Below are positions 1 through 6,014 of a stretch of 7,883 nucleotides of DNA, piece by piece. The stretch's first letter is position 1, and each line of letters opens with the position of its first letter. Source of the stretch: an uncultured Clostridia bacterium (GTDB lineage: Bacteria > Bacillota > Clostridia > Christensenellales > Aristaeellaceae); assembly GCA_937874275.1 (NCBI GenBank), contig CALNAU010000221.1, positions 1 to 7,883 on the forward strand. The letters run 5' to 3'. A model generated the notes under the pieces. It saw only the letters and a program-made list of their open reading frames with translations, searched no databases and was not told the origin of the DNA. Position numbers and translations under genes: made by a program.

Positions 1-75
1 CGGCGTAGCTCAGTTGGCTAGAGCATTCGGTTCATACCCGGAGTGTCGTTGGTTCAAGTCCGACCGCCGCTACCA
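1..75 (+). tRNA. tRNA-Met (CAT), elongator type, 5' end cut by window
   Basis: The cloverleaf folds cleanly. The visible 5' acceptor CGGCG pairs inside CGCCGCT at 65-71, so the first two bases (expected AG) lie outside the window. The anticodon stem is 26-30/38-42 (TTCGG/CCGGA), with loop 31-37 and anticodon CAT at 33-35. The T arm is GTTGG/CCGAC (48-52/60-64) around TTCAAGT. The discriminator is A72 and CCA is encoded at 73-75. The anticodon stem lacks the three stacked G-C pairs of initiator tRNA, so this is elongator Met. A tRNA-Ile2 whose CAT is modified to lysidine cannot be fully excluded from sequence alone. Confidence 0.95.
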
Positions 76-80
76 CACGA

Positions 81-120
81 AAATCCCTTCGTTTTTGACA
101 ACGAGGGATTTGTTCGTTTT
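81..120 (+). terminator. Rho-independent terminator of the tRNA transcript
   Basis: A 12-bp stem pairs 81-93 with 100-111, with one bulged T at 89 and a 6-nt loop (94-99). A T-rich tail (112-120, ending TTTT) follows. It starts five bases after the CCA end of the tRNA, which is where a tRNA terminator is expected. The tail is interrupted by C and G, so strength is uncertain. Confidence 0.75.
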
Positions 121-121
121 G

Positions 122-142
122 TGATATAATCTACTTTATAAT
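122..142 (+). promoter_or_regulatory. Tandem TATAAT boxes, possible extended -10 promoter
   Basis: An exact TATAAT at 125-130 is preceded by TGA (122-124), giving the TGN-TATAAT form of an extended -10 element. A second exact TATAAT sits at 137-142. No good -35 box is found 16-18 bp upstream of either, where the tRNA terminator stem lies. If active, transcription would start just before the inverted repeat at 142-223 and read toward the LCP gene. AT-rich chance matches are a real alternative. Confidence 0.3.
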
Positions 143-223
143 ATCCATCGATCAAATCTCTTATGCGGTCTCGAATTGGTCCCCTCGCATCGTGAGAGTA
201 TTCATCGATTTTTGTTATGGATA
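142..223. repeat. Long imperfect inverted repeat in the tRNA-LCP intergenic region
   Basis: Nested complementary arms are visible by eye. TATCCAT (142-148) pairs with ATGGATA (217-223), 7 bp perfect. CGAT (149-152) pairs with ATCG (204-207). CTCT (158-161) pairs with AGAG (195-198). ATGCG (163-167) pairs with CGCAT (186-190). Internal loops and a 9-nt asymmetric bulge separate them. The same stretch has no convincing coding frame. It could fold as a structured leader RNA if transcribed from 122-142, be a degraded element, or be chance pairing in AT-rich DNA. No known riboswitch was recognised. Confidence 0.4.
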
Positions 224-247
224 AAACAAATCCACTGTTCATCTCGA

Positions 248-275
248 TTGACAAAGTGGCTAAGTGAAATATAAT
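248..275 (+). promoter_or_regulatory. Consensus sigma-A promoter for the LCP operon
   Basis: The -35 TTGACA at 248-253 and the -10 TATAAT at 270-275 both match consensus exactly, with a 16-bp spacer. Transcription should start near 282, giving a leader of about 30 nt before the ATG at 312. The -10 box overlaps the in-frame GTG at 264, so that upstream codon cannot be in the message and the later start is right. Confidence 0.88.
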
Positions 276-311
276 GGTATGGACTTTGTCGCCCAAGAAA
301 GGGGTGTAGGT

Positions 312-1184
312 ATGCGCCGATTGATTGCGCTGTTGTTGGTTTTAATGGTGGTTATTCCCAGCATATCCTTAGCTGCCTCGACGGAACCTGTGACCATCTT
401 ATTATTGGGAACTGATGATTTGGGCTTATTTTCTGTGACCGGCACCGAGGAAATGAGCCGCTCTGACGCCCTGTTTGTCGTTACGCTGCAACCCGCCACC
501 GGCGCCATCAAGCTGCTAAGTGTTGAGAGAGATTATTTGGTAGTACTACCTGATGACTTGGGCGAGAACAAGCTGAGCACCTCTTCCTACTTTGGAGGGC
601 CCGAAATGGCAATGGGTGCGATCAACAGTCTCTTCGAATTGGATGTATCTTATTACGCGCACATAGATATAACCAATGTCATCAAGGCCATCGACATCAT
701 TGGCGGGGTTGATGTAGAGATTGACGCGGACGAGGTGGACGAAGTAAACGCCTTCATTGGCGGCATTCTTTCGCATGAAAATTTGTCAAACGTAAAAGCC
801 GGTATGAATCACCTCAATGGTCCGGAAGCTTGGGCTTTTCTGGGCGTTCGAAATAATGATATCGATACCGTTGAATCCAACGCGGCTCGCAATGACCGCC
901 AACGCCGAGTTTTGACGGCTTGTTTGGATAAATTTTTCCAAATGGGCTCGACTGAGGCGATGAAACTAGCCCAGGAGATATTGCCGTTGATTAAAACCAA
1001 CCTCACCATGTCAAACGTCTTGTCGCTCATTACGACAGCGCTTGCGTGTGATTTTGAAAAGATATCCTACCTACGCTCCCCTCATGGCTCCTATCAGAAT
1101 AAAAGGGTTAATATGCACAAGGTCATCGTGCCTGATGATATGCCCGCGGAAATCCAAACGGTGAAAGAATTTTTGTATCAATAG
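312..1184 (+). CDS. LytR-CpsA-Psr (LCP) family exported protein
   Basis: This 290-residue protein belongs to the LCP family, whose members transfer lipid-linked glycopolymers (teichoic acid, capsule) onto peptidoglycan outside the membrane. Residues 1-22 form a signal peptide or N-terminal anchor (MRR, a long hydrophobic run, then SLAAS). The LCP core follows: ILLLGTDD at 29-36, SRSD at 49-52, SVERDY at 70-75 (the family's PRD region, Arg and Asp kept), GGVDVEID at 131-138, GMNHLNGPEAW at 164-174 and RNDRQR at 193-198. The arginines and aspartates that bind the polyprenyl pyrophosphate in known LCP structures appear to be present. The start at 312 is chosen because AAAGGGGTG lies 5 nt upstream and the promoter excludes 264. 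It is the first gene of a likely two-gene operon; its substrate cannot be told from sequence. Confidence 0.88.
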   Translation: MRRLIALLLVLMVVIPSISLAASTEPVTILLLGTDDLGLFSVTGTEEMSRSDALFVVTLQPATGAIKLLSVERDYLVVLPDDLGENKLSTSSYFGGPEMAMGAINSLFELDVSYYAHIDITNVIKAIDIIGGVDVEIDADEVDEVNAFIGGILSHENLSNVKAGMNHLNGPEAWAFLGVRNNDIDTVESNAARNDRQRRVLTACLDKFFQMGSTEAMKLAQEILPLIKTNLTMSNVLSLITTALACDFEKISYLRSPHGSYQNKRVNMHKVIVPDDMPAEIQTVKEFLYQ

Positions 1185-1212
1185 TATGTTGCACCATCAT
1201 GACACAAGCCTC

Positions 1213-1218
1213 GGAGGT
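1213..1218 (+). promoter_or_regulatory. Ribosome binding site that sets the start at GTG 1225
   Basis: GGAGGT lies 6 nt before GTG 1225. The in-frame ATG at 1186 has no such site and would add a His-rich stretch before the signal peptide, so the GTG is preferred. Confidence 0.8.
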
Positions 1219-1224
1219 AAATTT

Positions 1225-2319
1225 GTGAGGAAGTTTTTCAGTGCCCTGCTGGCCATCGCCTTATTACTATCTGTTAGTCCATTCGCCCACGCCCAATCCG
1301 GCGGGTTTACCCATCCTGAAATTGGCGAACTGATTGAGTTTTATTTCACCGAGGGGATGCCATCTTTCACAATTTATGGATTTACGCAGTATAAGGTCAT
1401 GGAGCCCGGAACGCCATATCGTGGGATTCGTTCCAGTGGAACCCGTTTGATTCATGGCGGGATGGATACCTTAGATCGTTCTTTGGAGCGCATGTTCAAC
1501 AGCCTGGATGGTCAATCCAAAGAACCTAAGCCCATCGTCTTTGATTACACCGATGTGCTGGAGGATTACGCTTATCAGCTGGGTCTCCTCCCCATTAAGG
1601 AGCGAGTGAAAGCCATCCGACTGCTGGCCGGCTTTGATGGTGTGGAGGGCTATGAGAAGCTGTTGGACATCGAAGGCTTTGAAAGCATTGATGTTCAGAA
1701 ACTGACCTCCGAACATAGGGACTTTTCGGTAGATAAAAATGGTAAAACGTATCCGTATCGCGTTTTGATGTTCTACATCGAAGAAGACGACTGGGAGCAG
1801 ATTTACTATGAGCGGTACGGCTACATCCAAATGAATGGCGAGTGGCGCTTGGGCCGGATAACGAAAGAGTATTTCAGCGAATATCGCCAGCGCATCAAGT
1901 ATTTGCATGGTTTAGCTGATACAGACATCAGCGCATTGACAAAGGCCTATGCTGAAGTAATGCGCAGTAGCAACTGGAACATGGCACCAAATGAGGTCGC
2001 CGCTTTGGAAAGCGGCACGGTTGAAGGCAATCAGGTGATTGTCAAAGACACAAACATCTTCCGTTTGCCTGCCACTCTCACCTATTCCTTTACCGATTCC
2101 TGGTTGTCCAGTGTGGAATACAAGTTTGACAGCGCTCAGGCGTATTTCTCTGCCTTTGTTTCCCTTTATATCCGCTACTACGACCCGGTCACTATTGGCG
2201 AAAACGGCGATATGTCTTGGTCATTGCCAGATGTTATCATCACCCTAACACATAATGACGTGGCGCCGACCATAACTGTAGTGCCCCGCCAGCATGTGGA
2301 GAACACCTCGGTTGGCTAA
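1225..2319 (+). CDS. Secreted protein of unknown function, downstream of LCP gene
   Basis: I do not recognise this 364-residue protein. It starts at GTG with a typical signal peptide (MRKFFSALLAIALLLSVSPF) and a probable cleavage site AHA|QS after residue 23, with no lipobox cysteine. The mature part reads as at least two globular regions. One, about residues 24-230, is mixed and ends in an aromatic, acidic block (MFYIEEDDWEQIYYERYGYI near 182) followed by NGEWRLGR, a pattern often seen in NTF2-like or wall-associated beta folds. The other, about 262-355, is rich in beta-type residues (ATLTYSFTDSWLSSVEYKF, VIITLTHNDVAPTITVVPR). No catalytic motif is obvious. It lies 40 nt after the LCP stop, with no terminator or promoter between, so it is probably co-transcribed and exported to the same compartment. 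A role in envelope assembly is inference from context only. Confidence 0.85.
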   Translation: MRKFFSALLAIALLLSVSPFAHAQSGGFTHPEIGELIEFYFTEGMPSFTIYGFTQYKVMEPGTPYRGIRSSGTRLIHGGMDTLDRSLERMFNSLDGQSKEPKPIVFDYTDVLEDYAYQLGLLPIKERVKAIRLLAGFDGVEGYEKLLDIEGFESIDVQKLTSEHRDFSVDKNGKTYPYRVLMFYIEEDDWEQIYYERYGYIQMNGEWRLGRITKEYFSEYRQRIKYLHGLADTDISALTKAYAEVMRSSNWNMAPNEVAALESGTVEGNQVIVKDTNIFRLPATLTYSFTDSWLSSVEYKFDSAQAYFSAFVSLYIRYYDPVTIGENGDMSWSLPDVIITLTHNDVAPTITVVPRQHVENTSVG

Positions 2320-2379
2320 CCCAGCTTGGCGTATCAAGCAGGCGATGCTACTAAACAAATTTGTAACATTTTCGCCCGT

Positions 2380-2404
2380 GAGAGTTCGAAATTCTCTTAT
2401 TTTT
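2380..2404 (+). terminator. Probable Rho-independent terminator after the LCP operon
   Basis: GAGAGTT (2380-2386) pairs with AATTCTC (2390-2396) through seven pairs, one a G-T wobble, around a CGA loop. TTATTTTT follows. It lies 61 bp after the stop codon. The stem is AT-rich and short, so it may be weak. Confidence 0.55.
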
Positions 2405-2439
2405 CAATATTGTTTTGAAATGCGGCAACTTTTGTGGAA

Positions 2440-2468
2440 TTGACATAATTTCTTAATTATGCTATGGA
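2440..2468 (+). promoter_or_regulatory. Promoter for the DUF3048/SH3/PG-binding gene
   Basis: An exact TTGACA at 2440-2445 is followed, after 17 bp, by TATGGA (2463-2468), a 3-of-6 match to the -10 consensus but with the key leading TAT. The region upstream is AT-rich. Transcription would start near 2475, and AAAGGA at 2490-2495 sits 7 nt before the ATG at 2503. Confidence 0.6.
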
Positions 2469-2502
2469 TATATGGGACTTTTCTTGATGAAAGGATTGCA
2501 GT

Positions 2503-4272
2503 ATGAAAAAGTTTATCAGCCTGACGCTTGTGTTGATCATTGTTTTGTCAACCCTTGTAGTAACGGCAAGTGCCGCTACCACCATTCCGAATACATTGAC
2601 CCGCAACATCCAACTTAAAGGTCGCAATGCCGATGGTTCTTTCCCAACAAACCCGGTCATACCCGGAGAAAGCACGACAACCGGCTTGCCAACCACCAAC
2701 ACGGCATACTTCCCCATTTTGGTGCAAATTGACAATAACCCCGCCGGCTTACCCCAATGGGGCATCGCATCAGCGGATATTATGTATGAACTGCCGATCG
2801 CCGGGCAGGGCATGACACGCCTCACTGCTTTCTTTTCTGACCAGTATCCCATCGAAGCTGGTCCGGTCCGTTCCGGTCGCGTGATGCACGTTGACCTTCG
2901 TGAAGAGTGGGACGCGTTGATTCTCCACTACGGCAAGCAGGAAGACGCCGGGAGTGACATGCGTGAAGCGCTGAGAGATTATGGGGTCAACGCGAAGGGG
3001 TTGGCGATTGACGGCATTGCCCAGAAATATGAGAACGATTTCCCGCGCGTTAAATATCATAAAGCCCCCCATAACGTTTCCGCATACGTGCAGAAACTCC
3101 ATGATGATAAAGTTGCAGAGCAGTACCCCTTCAAGGAACGCCCGTTCAAATTTACCGATGACACGAACTACGGCGGCACCCCGGTAAACGAATTTACGGT
3201 CATTCACAAGGGTAACAAGGATTTTAGTTCCACTTATGTGTATGATCAAAACCGCAAGGCATTCCTCCGCTATACGTTGGATGGCCCGTACTATGACCTG
3301 CTCAAGCCCGAAATCATGTTGGCGTATAATAACGTTATCATCCAGCGCTCCAAGTTAAGCTGGAATGGCAGTTCCTCGGCACCATTGTTTAACGATATCG
3401 TTGGCACCGGTGCTGCAGATATCTTCGTAGCCGGTCAGTACATCGCCGGCGCCTGGGCACGTAATAAGCTCAATGAGCGTACCGTATTCTTCGACCAAAA
3501 CGGCAATGAGCTGGCACTGCAGAGGGGCAAAACCTGGATTGTGATTTGTGATGACTCCACGGATATCATTTTGGGTGATATTGATACGAGTGGCTTCCAA
3601 TTTGTACCTGACGGCGAACAGGAAGACGCTGCCAGCATCGCCGGTCAGAAAGAACCCGCGACCACCAATAACCAGCTGGTTCTAACACAACAGCCTGCTG
3701 AAGGGAATAAACAGCAATCTACCGCAACCAATCCTGCAACCACAACGCAAACTGGAGAGACTGGCTCCACCAACGCTGGGGATGTTGCAACCGTTAAACT
3801 GGATAACAACGGATTGCTGAATATGAGAAAGTCCGATGCTCGTGGTGCGGACATTGTTGCCCGCATCCCGAATGGTACGGTCGTTCAGGTGCTAAATCGC
3901 GAAACCGAATGGACACAGGTTCGTTATGATGGCAAAGAAGGTTACGTGATGTCCAGTTTTCTTCAGTTCGCAGAGCCGGCCAGTGAGTCTGAGGAAGCAG
4001 CGGAAACCGAAGGAAGCGAGTCTGCCGATGTACCCGCAACGAAGGAATATACAACCCTGAAAGTGGGCGACAGCGGTGATGAAGTGCTGGAACTGAAGAA
4101 GCGTTTCGCCGAGCTGGGATACTTCCGCACAGACAAGTTCAACGACCGCTTCTTGGATAGTACTGCCGAGGCTGTGCGCCGCTTTGAGCGCCGCAATAAG
4201 CTGGCGGTCGACGGCATCGCGGACCCGGAAATGCAGGCTGTTCTGTTCTCCGATGTGGCTGTTGGCCCTTAA
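2503..4272 (+). CDS. Secreted DUF3048 (YerB-like) protein with SH3 and peptidoglycan-binding domains
   Basis: This 589-residue exported protein has a clear multidomain layout. Residues 1-25 are a signal peptide (cleavage near ASA|AT). About 66-358 is DUF3048, the YerB family: ILVQIDNNPAGLPQWGIASA at 72-91, GPVRSGR at 120-126, HKAPHN at 176-181, ANN-type YNNVIIQ at 275-281 and GKTWIV at 332-337. About 375-425 is a Thr/Gln/Asn-rich linker. About 427-490 is a bacterial SH3 domain (LLNMRKS, GTVVQVL, GYVMSSFL). About 491-513 is a Glu/Ser-rich linker. About 516-583 is a peptidoglycan-binding-1 domain (LKVGDSGDEVLELKKRFAEL, AVRRFERRN, VDGIAD). SH3 and PG-binding domains are known to anchor proteins to the cell wall; the DUF3048 function is not established. 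Bacillus YerB is a lipoprotein, but here there is no lipobox cysteine, so wall binding by the C-terminal domains may replace lipid anchoring (inference). It is probably a single-gene transcript. Confidence 0.92.
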   Translation: MKKFISLTLVLIIVLSTLVVTASAATTIPNTLTRNIQLKGRNADGSFPTNPVIPGESTTTGLPTTNTAYFPILVQIDNNPAGLPQWGIASADIMYELPIAGQGMTRLTAFFSDQYPIEAGPVRSGRVMHVDLREEWDALILHYGKQEDAGSDMREALRDYGVNAKGLAIDGIAQKYENDFPRVKYHKAPHNVSAYVQKLHDDKVAEQYPFKERPFKFTDDTNYGGTPVNEFTVIHKGNKDFSSTYVYDQNRKAFLRYTLDGPYYDLLKPEIMLAYNNVIIQRSKLSWNGSSSAPLFNDIVGTGAADIFVAGQYIAGAWARNKLNERTVFFDQNGNELALQRGKTWIVICDDSTDIILGDIDTSGFQFVPDGEQEDAASIAGQKEPATTNNQLVLTQQPAEGNKQQSTATNPATTTQTGETGSTNAGDVATVKLDNNGLLNMRKSDARGADIVARIPNGTVVQVLNRETEWTQVRYDGKEGYVMSSFLQFAEPASESEEAAETEGSESADVPATKEYTTLKVGDSGDEVLELKKRFAELGYFRTDKFNDRFLDSTAEAVRRFERRNKLAVDGIADPEMQAVLFSDVAVGP

Positions 4273-4290
4273 TGATTTGACGCAAATTGC

Positions 4291-4315
4291 AAGGCCGCCT
4301 CAAAAAGGCGGCCTT
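4291..4315 (+). terminator. Strong GC-rich hairpin, likely terminator
   Basis: AAGGCCGCCT (4291-4300) and AGGCGGCCTT (4306-4315) form a perfect 10-bp stem with a CAAAA loop, 18 bp after the stop of the DUF3048 gene. The T-run expected of an intrinsic terminator is nearly absent (TGTGCT follows), so termination may be partial or the hairpin may mainly protect the 3' end. Confidence 0.7.
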
Positions 4316-4387
4316 GTGCTATCCAAGCGATCATGAGCGGACGGTCAAAATGCTGTTCTACTCCCTTCGCTTTATGGGGAGGTGACC

Positions 4388-5665
4388 ATGGAGAAATCAA
4401 CCATCGCCGATACATCCCGCAACAACACCCTGCTTATTGCTGCAATGGCTACGCTATTTATATGCCTATCACCATTCCTGCAGGACATTGGGGACATCCC
4501 ATCCGGGCTTTTGCGCATCACCACCGCCTCCTCTCAACTGCTCAGCGATTACTTTCATATCGGCGGGCCGGGCGCTGCCCTCATCAATAGCGCGGTCATT
4601 CTGCTGATGGAGTTACTGGTGATTCATCTGACGGGCGCGATGCTGACTGGTACACTAATGGCTGGGCTATTCACCACGGCCGGCTTCGCTTTCTTTGGTA
4701 CCAATCCCCTCAACTCCTTGCCCATCATTACCGGTGTTGCGCTGTATGCGTGCGCGTCCGGTATACCCTGCAAAGACTTGCTGATGCAGGCATTCCTGGC
4801 AACAGCCATTGCCCCTATCGTCAGTTTCATCCCTTTCGGCACAGGCCTTCCCCTGCTGCCCGGTCTCCTGTGCGGGATTGTTGCAGGCATATTGATTGGG
4901 TTTGTGTTTCCCATGCTTTCCAGCAGGTTTCTAACGTTTCACCAAGGCTACTCGCTGTATAACTCAGGTTTTACTGCCGGCATTCTGGCGATGGTTGTCG
5001 TGTCCATCCTGCGCCTGTTTCATGTGCAGGTCACCAATATCAATTTGCTATATGGTGATCATACTGCGGAACTCACCGTTATGATGGCGGTTTTATTTTT
5101 GCTGCTAATAGGTGTCGGCATATATCGAATGAACTGGCGTGTAAAGGGCTATGTTCAATTGTTGCAAAGCACAGGCCGTCTGCCATCCGATTATGTGACG
5201 CAGTTCGGCGAAGGAATAGCCATTTTCAACATGGGTGTGATGGGGCTGATTGGCCTGGCGTATGTGCGTCTGATGGGTGGTCCGGTCAATGGGCCGGTGA
5301 TGGGTGGTCTCATGACGCTGTGCGGCTTTGGAGCCTTTGGCAACCATCCCCGCAACAGCATTCCCATTCTGATCGGGGTCACCCTGGTACAAGTACTATC
5401 GCCCGCTGATGCGCACAGCACCGGCGGTATGCTATCCGCTCTGTTCGGTACGACGCTCGCTCCGATTGCAGGCTCGTTTGGTGCCCCGGCCGGCATTCTG
5501 GCGGGTGTGATAAATGCGGCGGTGGCGGCCAATCTGTTGCAGGGGCATGGCGGCATCAATCTATATAATAATGGGTTTGCCGGTGGATTCGTGGCCGGCG
5601 TCTTGGTTCCCCTGCTCGAATCGCGGCACGAACTGCAACAGCAAAGGAGGTCCCATGGCAAGTAA
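4388..5665 (+). CDS. DUF1576-type polytopic membrane protein with internal duplication
   Basis: This is a 425-residue, very hydrophobic protein with roughly ten or more membrane segments. From memory of the family it matches DUF1576, which has no established function; the HQGYSLYNSGFTAG block (185-198) is the feature I associate with it. Two halves repeat. Residues 88-117 (GTLMAGL..AGFAFFGTNPLNSLPIITGV) align without gaps to 302-331 (GPVMGGL..CGFGAFGNHPRNSIPILIGV). The LYNSGF block at 190-195 recurs as LYNNGF at 392-397. Repeated half-membrane units and NS-hPI breaks are typical of channels and transporters, so a transport role is inferred, substrate unknown. ATG 4388 is chosen because GGAGG at 4378-4382 lies 5 nt upstream; the GTG at 4382 sits inside that site. 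The gene overlaps its downstream neighbour by 11 nt. No clear promoter is seen in the 115 bp upstream. Confidence 0.82.
   Translation: MEKSTIADTSRNNTLLIAAMATLFICLSPFLQDIGDIPSGLLRITTASSQLLSDYFHIGGPGAALINSAVILLMELLVIHLTGAMLTGTLMAGLFTTAGFAFFGTNPLNSLPIITGVALYACASGIPCKDLLMQAFLATAIAPIVSFIPFGTGLPLLPGLLCGIVAGILIGFVFPMLSSRFLTFHQGYSLYNSGFTAGILAMVVVSILRLFHVQVTNINLLYGDHTAELTVMMAVLFLLLIGVGIYRMNWRVKGYVQLLQSTGRLPSDYVTQFGEGIAIFNMGVMGLIGLAYVRLMGGPVNGPVMGGLMTLCGFGAFGNHPRNSIPILIGVTLVQVLSPADAHSTGGMLSALFGTTLAPIAGSFGAPAGILAGVINAAVAANLLQGHGGINLYNNGFAGGFVAGVLVPLLESRHELQQQRRSHGK
5643..5650 (+). promoter_or_regulatory. Ribosome binding site inside the DUF1576 gene for the 118-aa gene
   Basis: AAAGGAGG is an excellent ribosome binding site located in the last codons of the membrane-protein gene, 4 nt before ATG 5655. 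It decides the start of the overlapping gene over the longer open frame that begins at 5514. Confidence 0.85.
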
Positions 5666-6011
5666 GCATCCCCGGCAGATTGCCGCTGATATCCTCTGGA
5701 CACTGCTCAACTATTATCTTTCCCGCGACGCGACGGGCATCAAAATCAACATGGATGCCGACGAAGATAGTTTTTTCATCGACCTGTCCGGCAGCATACG
5801 CATTGAAACGGCTGAAGTAGACAAGTTGCGCAACCTGTTATCAGGGCCATACTCGGGCATGATGGAGCATTACTACAGCGAATTGCTGCACGGCGCATAC
5901 CGAGACTCCAACCTCAAGATGGTGGGCTTCCTCATTGAGCAGGCTACGGTCATATATAAGGATGGCTTGCTGAGTATCAAAGCGCAAAGCAAACGACACC
6001 CCGGCCAGTAA
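5655..6011 (+). CDS. Small soluble protein of unknown function coupled to the DUF1576 gene
   Basis: I do not recognise this 118-residue protein. It has no signal peptide or membrane segment, so it should be cytoplasmic. By eye its pattern is an N-terminal helix (PRQIAADILWTLLNYYLSRD), a beta pair (GIKINMDADEDSFFIDLSGS), a helical middle (ETAEVDKLRNLL through YYSELLHGAY) and a beta-type C-terminal part (MVGFLIEQATVIYKDGLLSI) with a basic tail. Its ATG lies 11 nt before the end of the membrane-protein gene with its own strong ribosome binding site, so the two are translationally coupled. A regulatory or accessory subunit of the membrane protein is the simplest inference, but no motif proves it. 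Its stop is 3 bp from the stop of the convergent yggS gene. Confidence 0.82.
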   Translation: MASKHPRQIAADILWTLLNYYLSRDATGIKINMDADEDSFFIDLSGSIRIETAEVDKLRNLLSGPYSGMMEHYYSELLHGAYRDSNLKMVGFLIEQATVIYKDGLLSIKAQSKRHPGQ

Positions 6012-6014
6012 TTG

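Noticed and set aside
1..75. Initiator tRNA-fMet
   Set aside because: The anticodon stem lacks the three consecutive G-C pairs, and the 3' acceptor strand indicates a fully paired stem, unlike an initiator.
264..311. Upstream GTG start of the LCP gene
   Set aside because: It overlaps the -10 box of the promoter at 248-275 and lies before the expected transcription start; ATG 312 has a ribosome binding site and begins a signal peptide.
1186..1224. ATG start adding 13 residues to the secreted protein
   Set aside because: No ribosome binding site; GTG 1225 has GGAGGT at 6 nt and begins a textbook signal peptide.
2355..2364. Perfect 10-bp palindrome ACAAATTTGT after the LCP operon
   Set aside because: It lies downstream of a gene and 76 bp before the next -35 box; short AT-rich palindromes are common by chance and no operator is recognised.
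2770..3249. 159-codon open frame on the minus strand
   Set aside because: It is antisense to the well-supported DUF3048 domain and lacks a family match.
5514..5654. Long N-terminal extension of the 118-aa protein
   Set aside because: It lies wholly inside the membrane-protein gene in another frame; the strong ribosome binding site points to ATG 5655.
5191..5703. 170-codon open frame on the minus strand
   Set aside because: It is antisense to the membrane-protein gene, Pro/Arg-rich, resembles no family, and is best explained as a shadow of GC-rich coding DNA.
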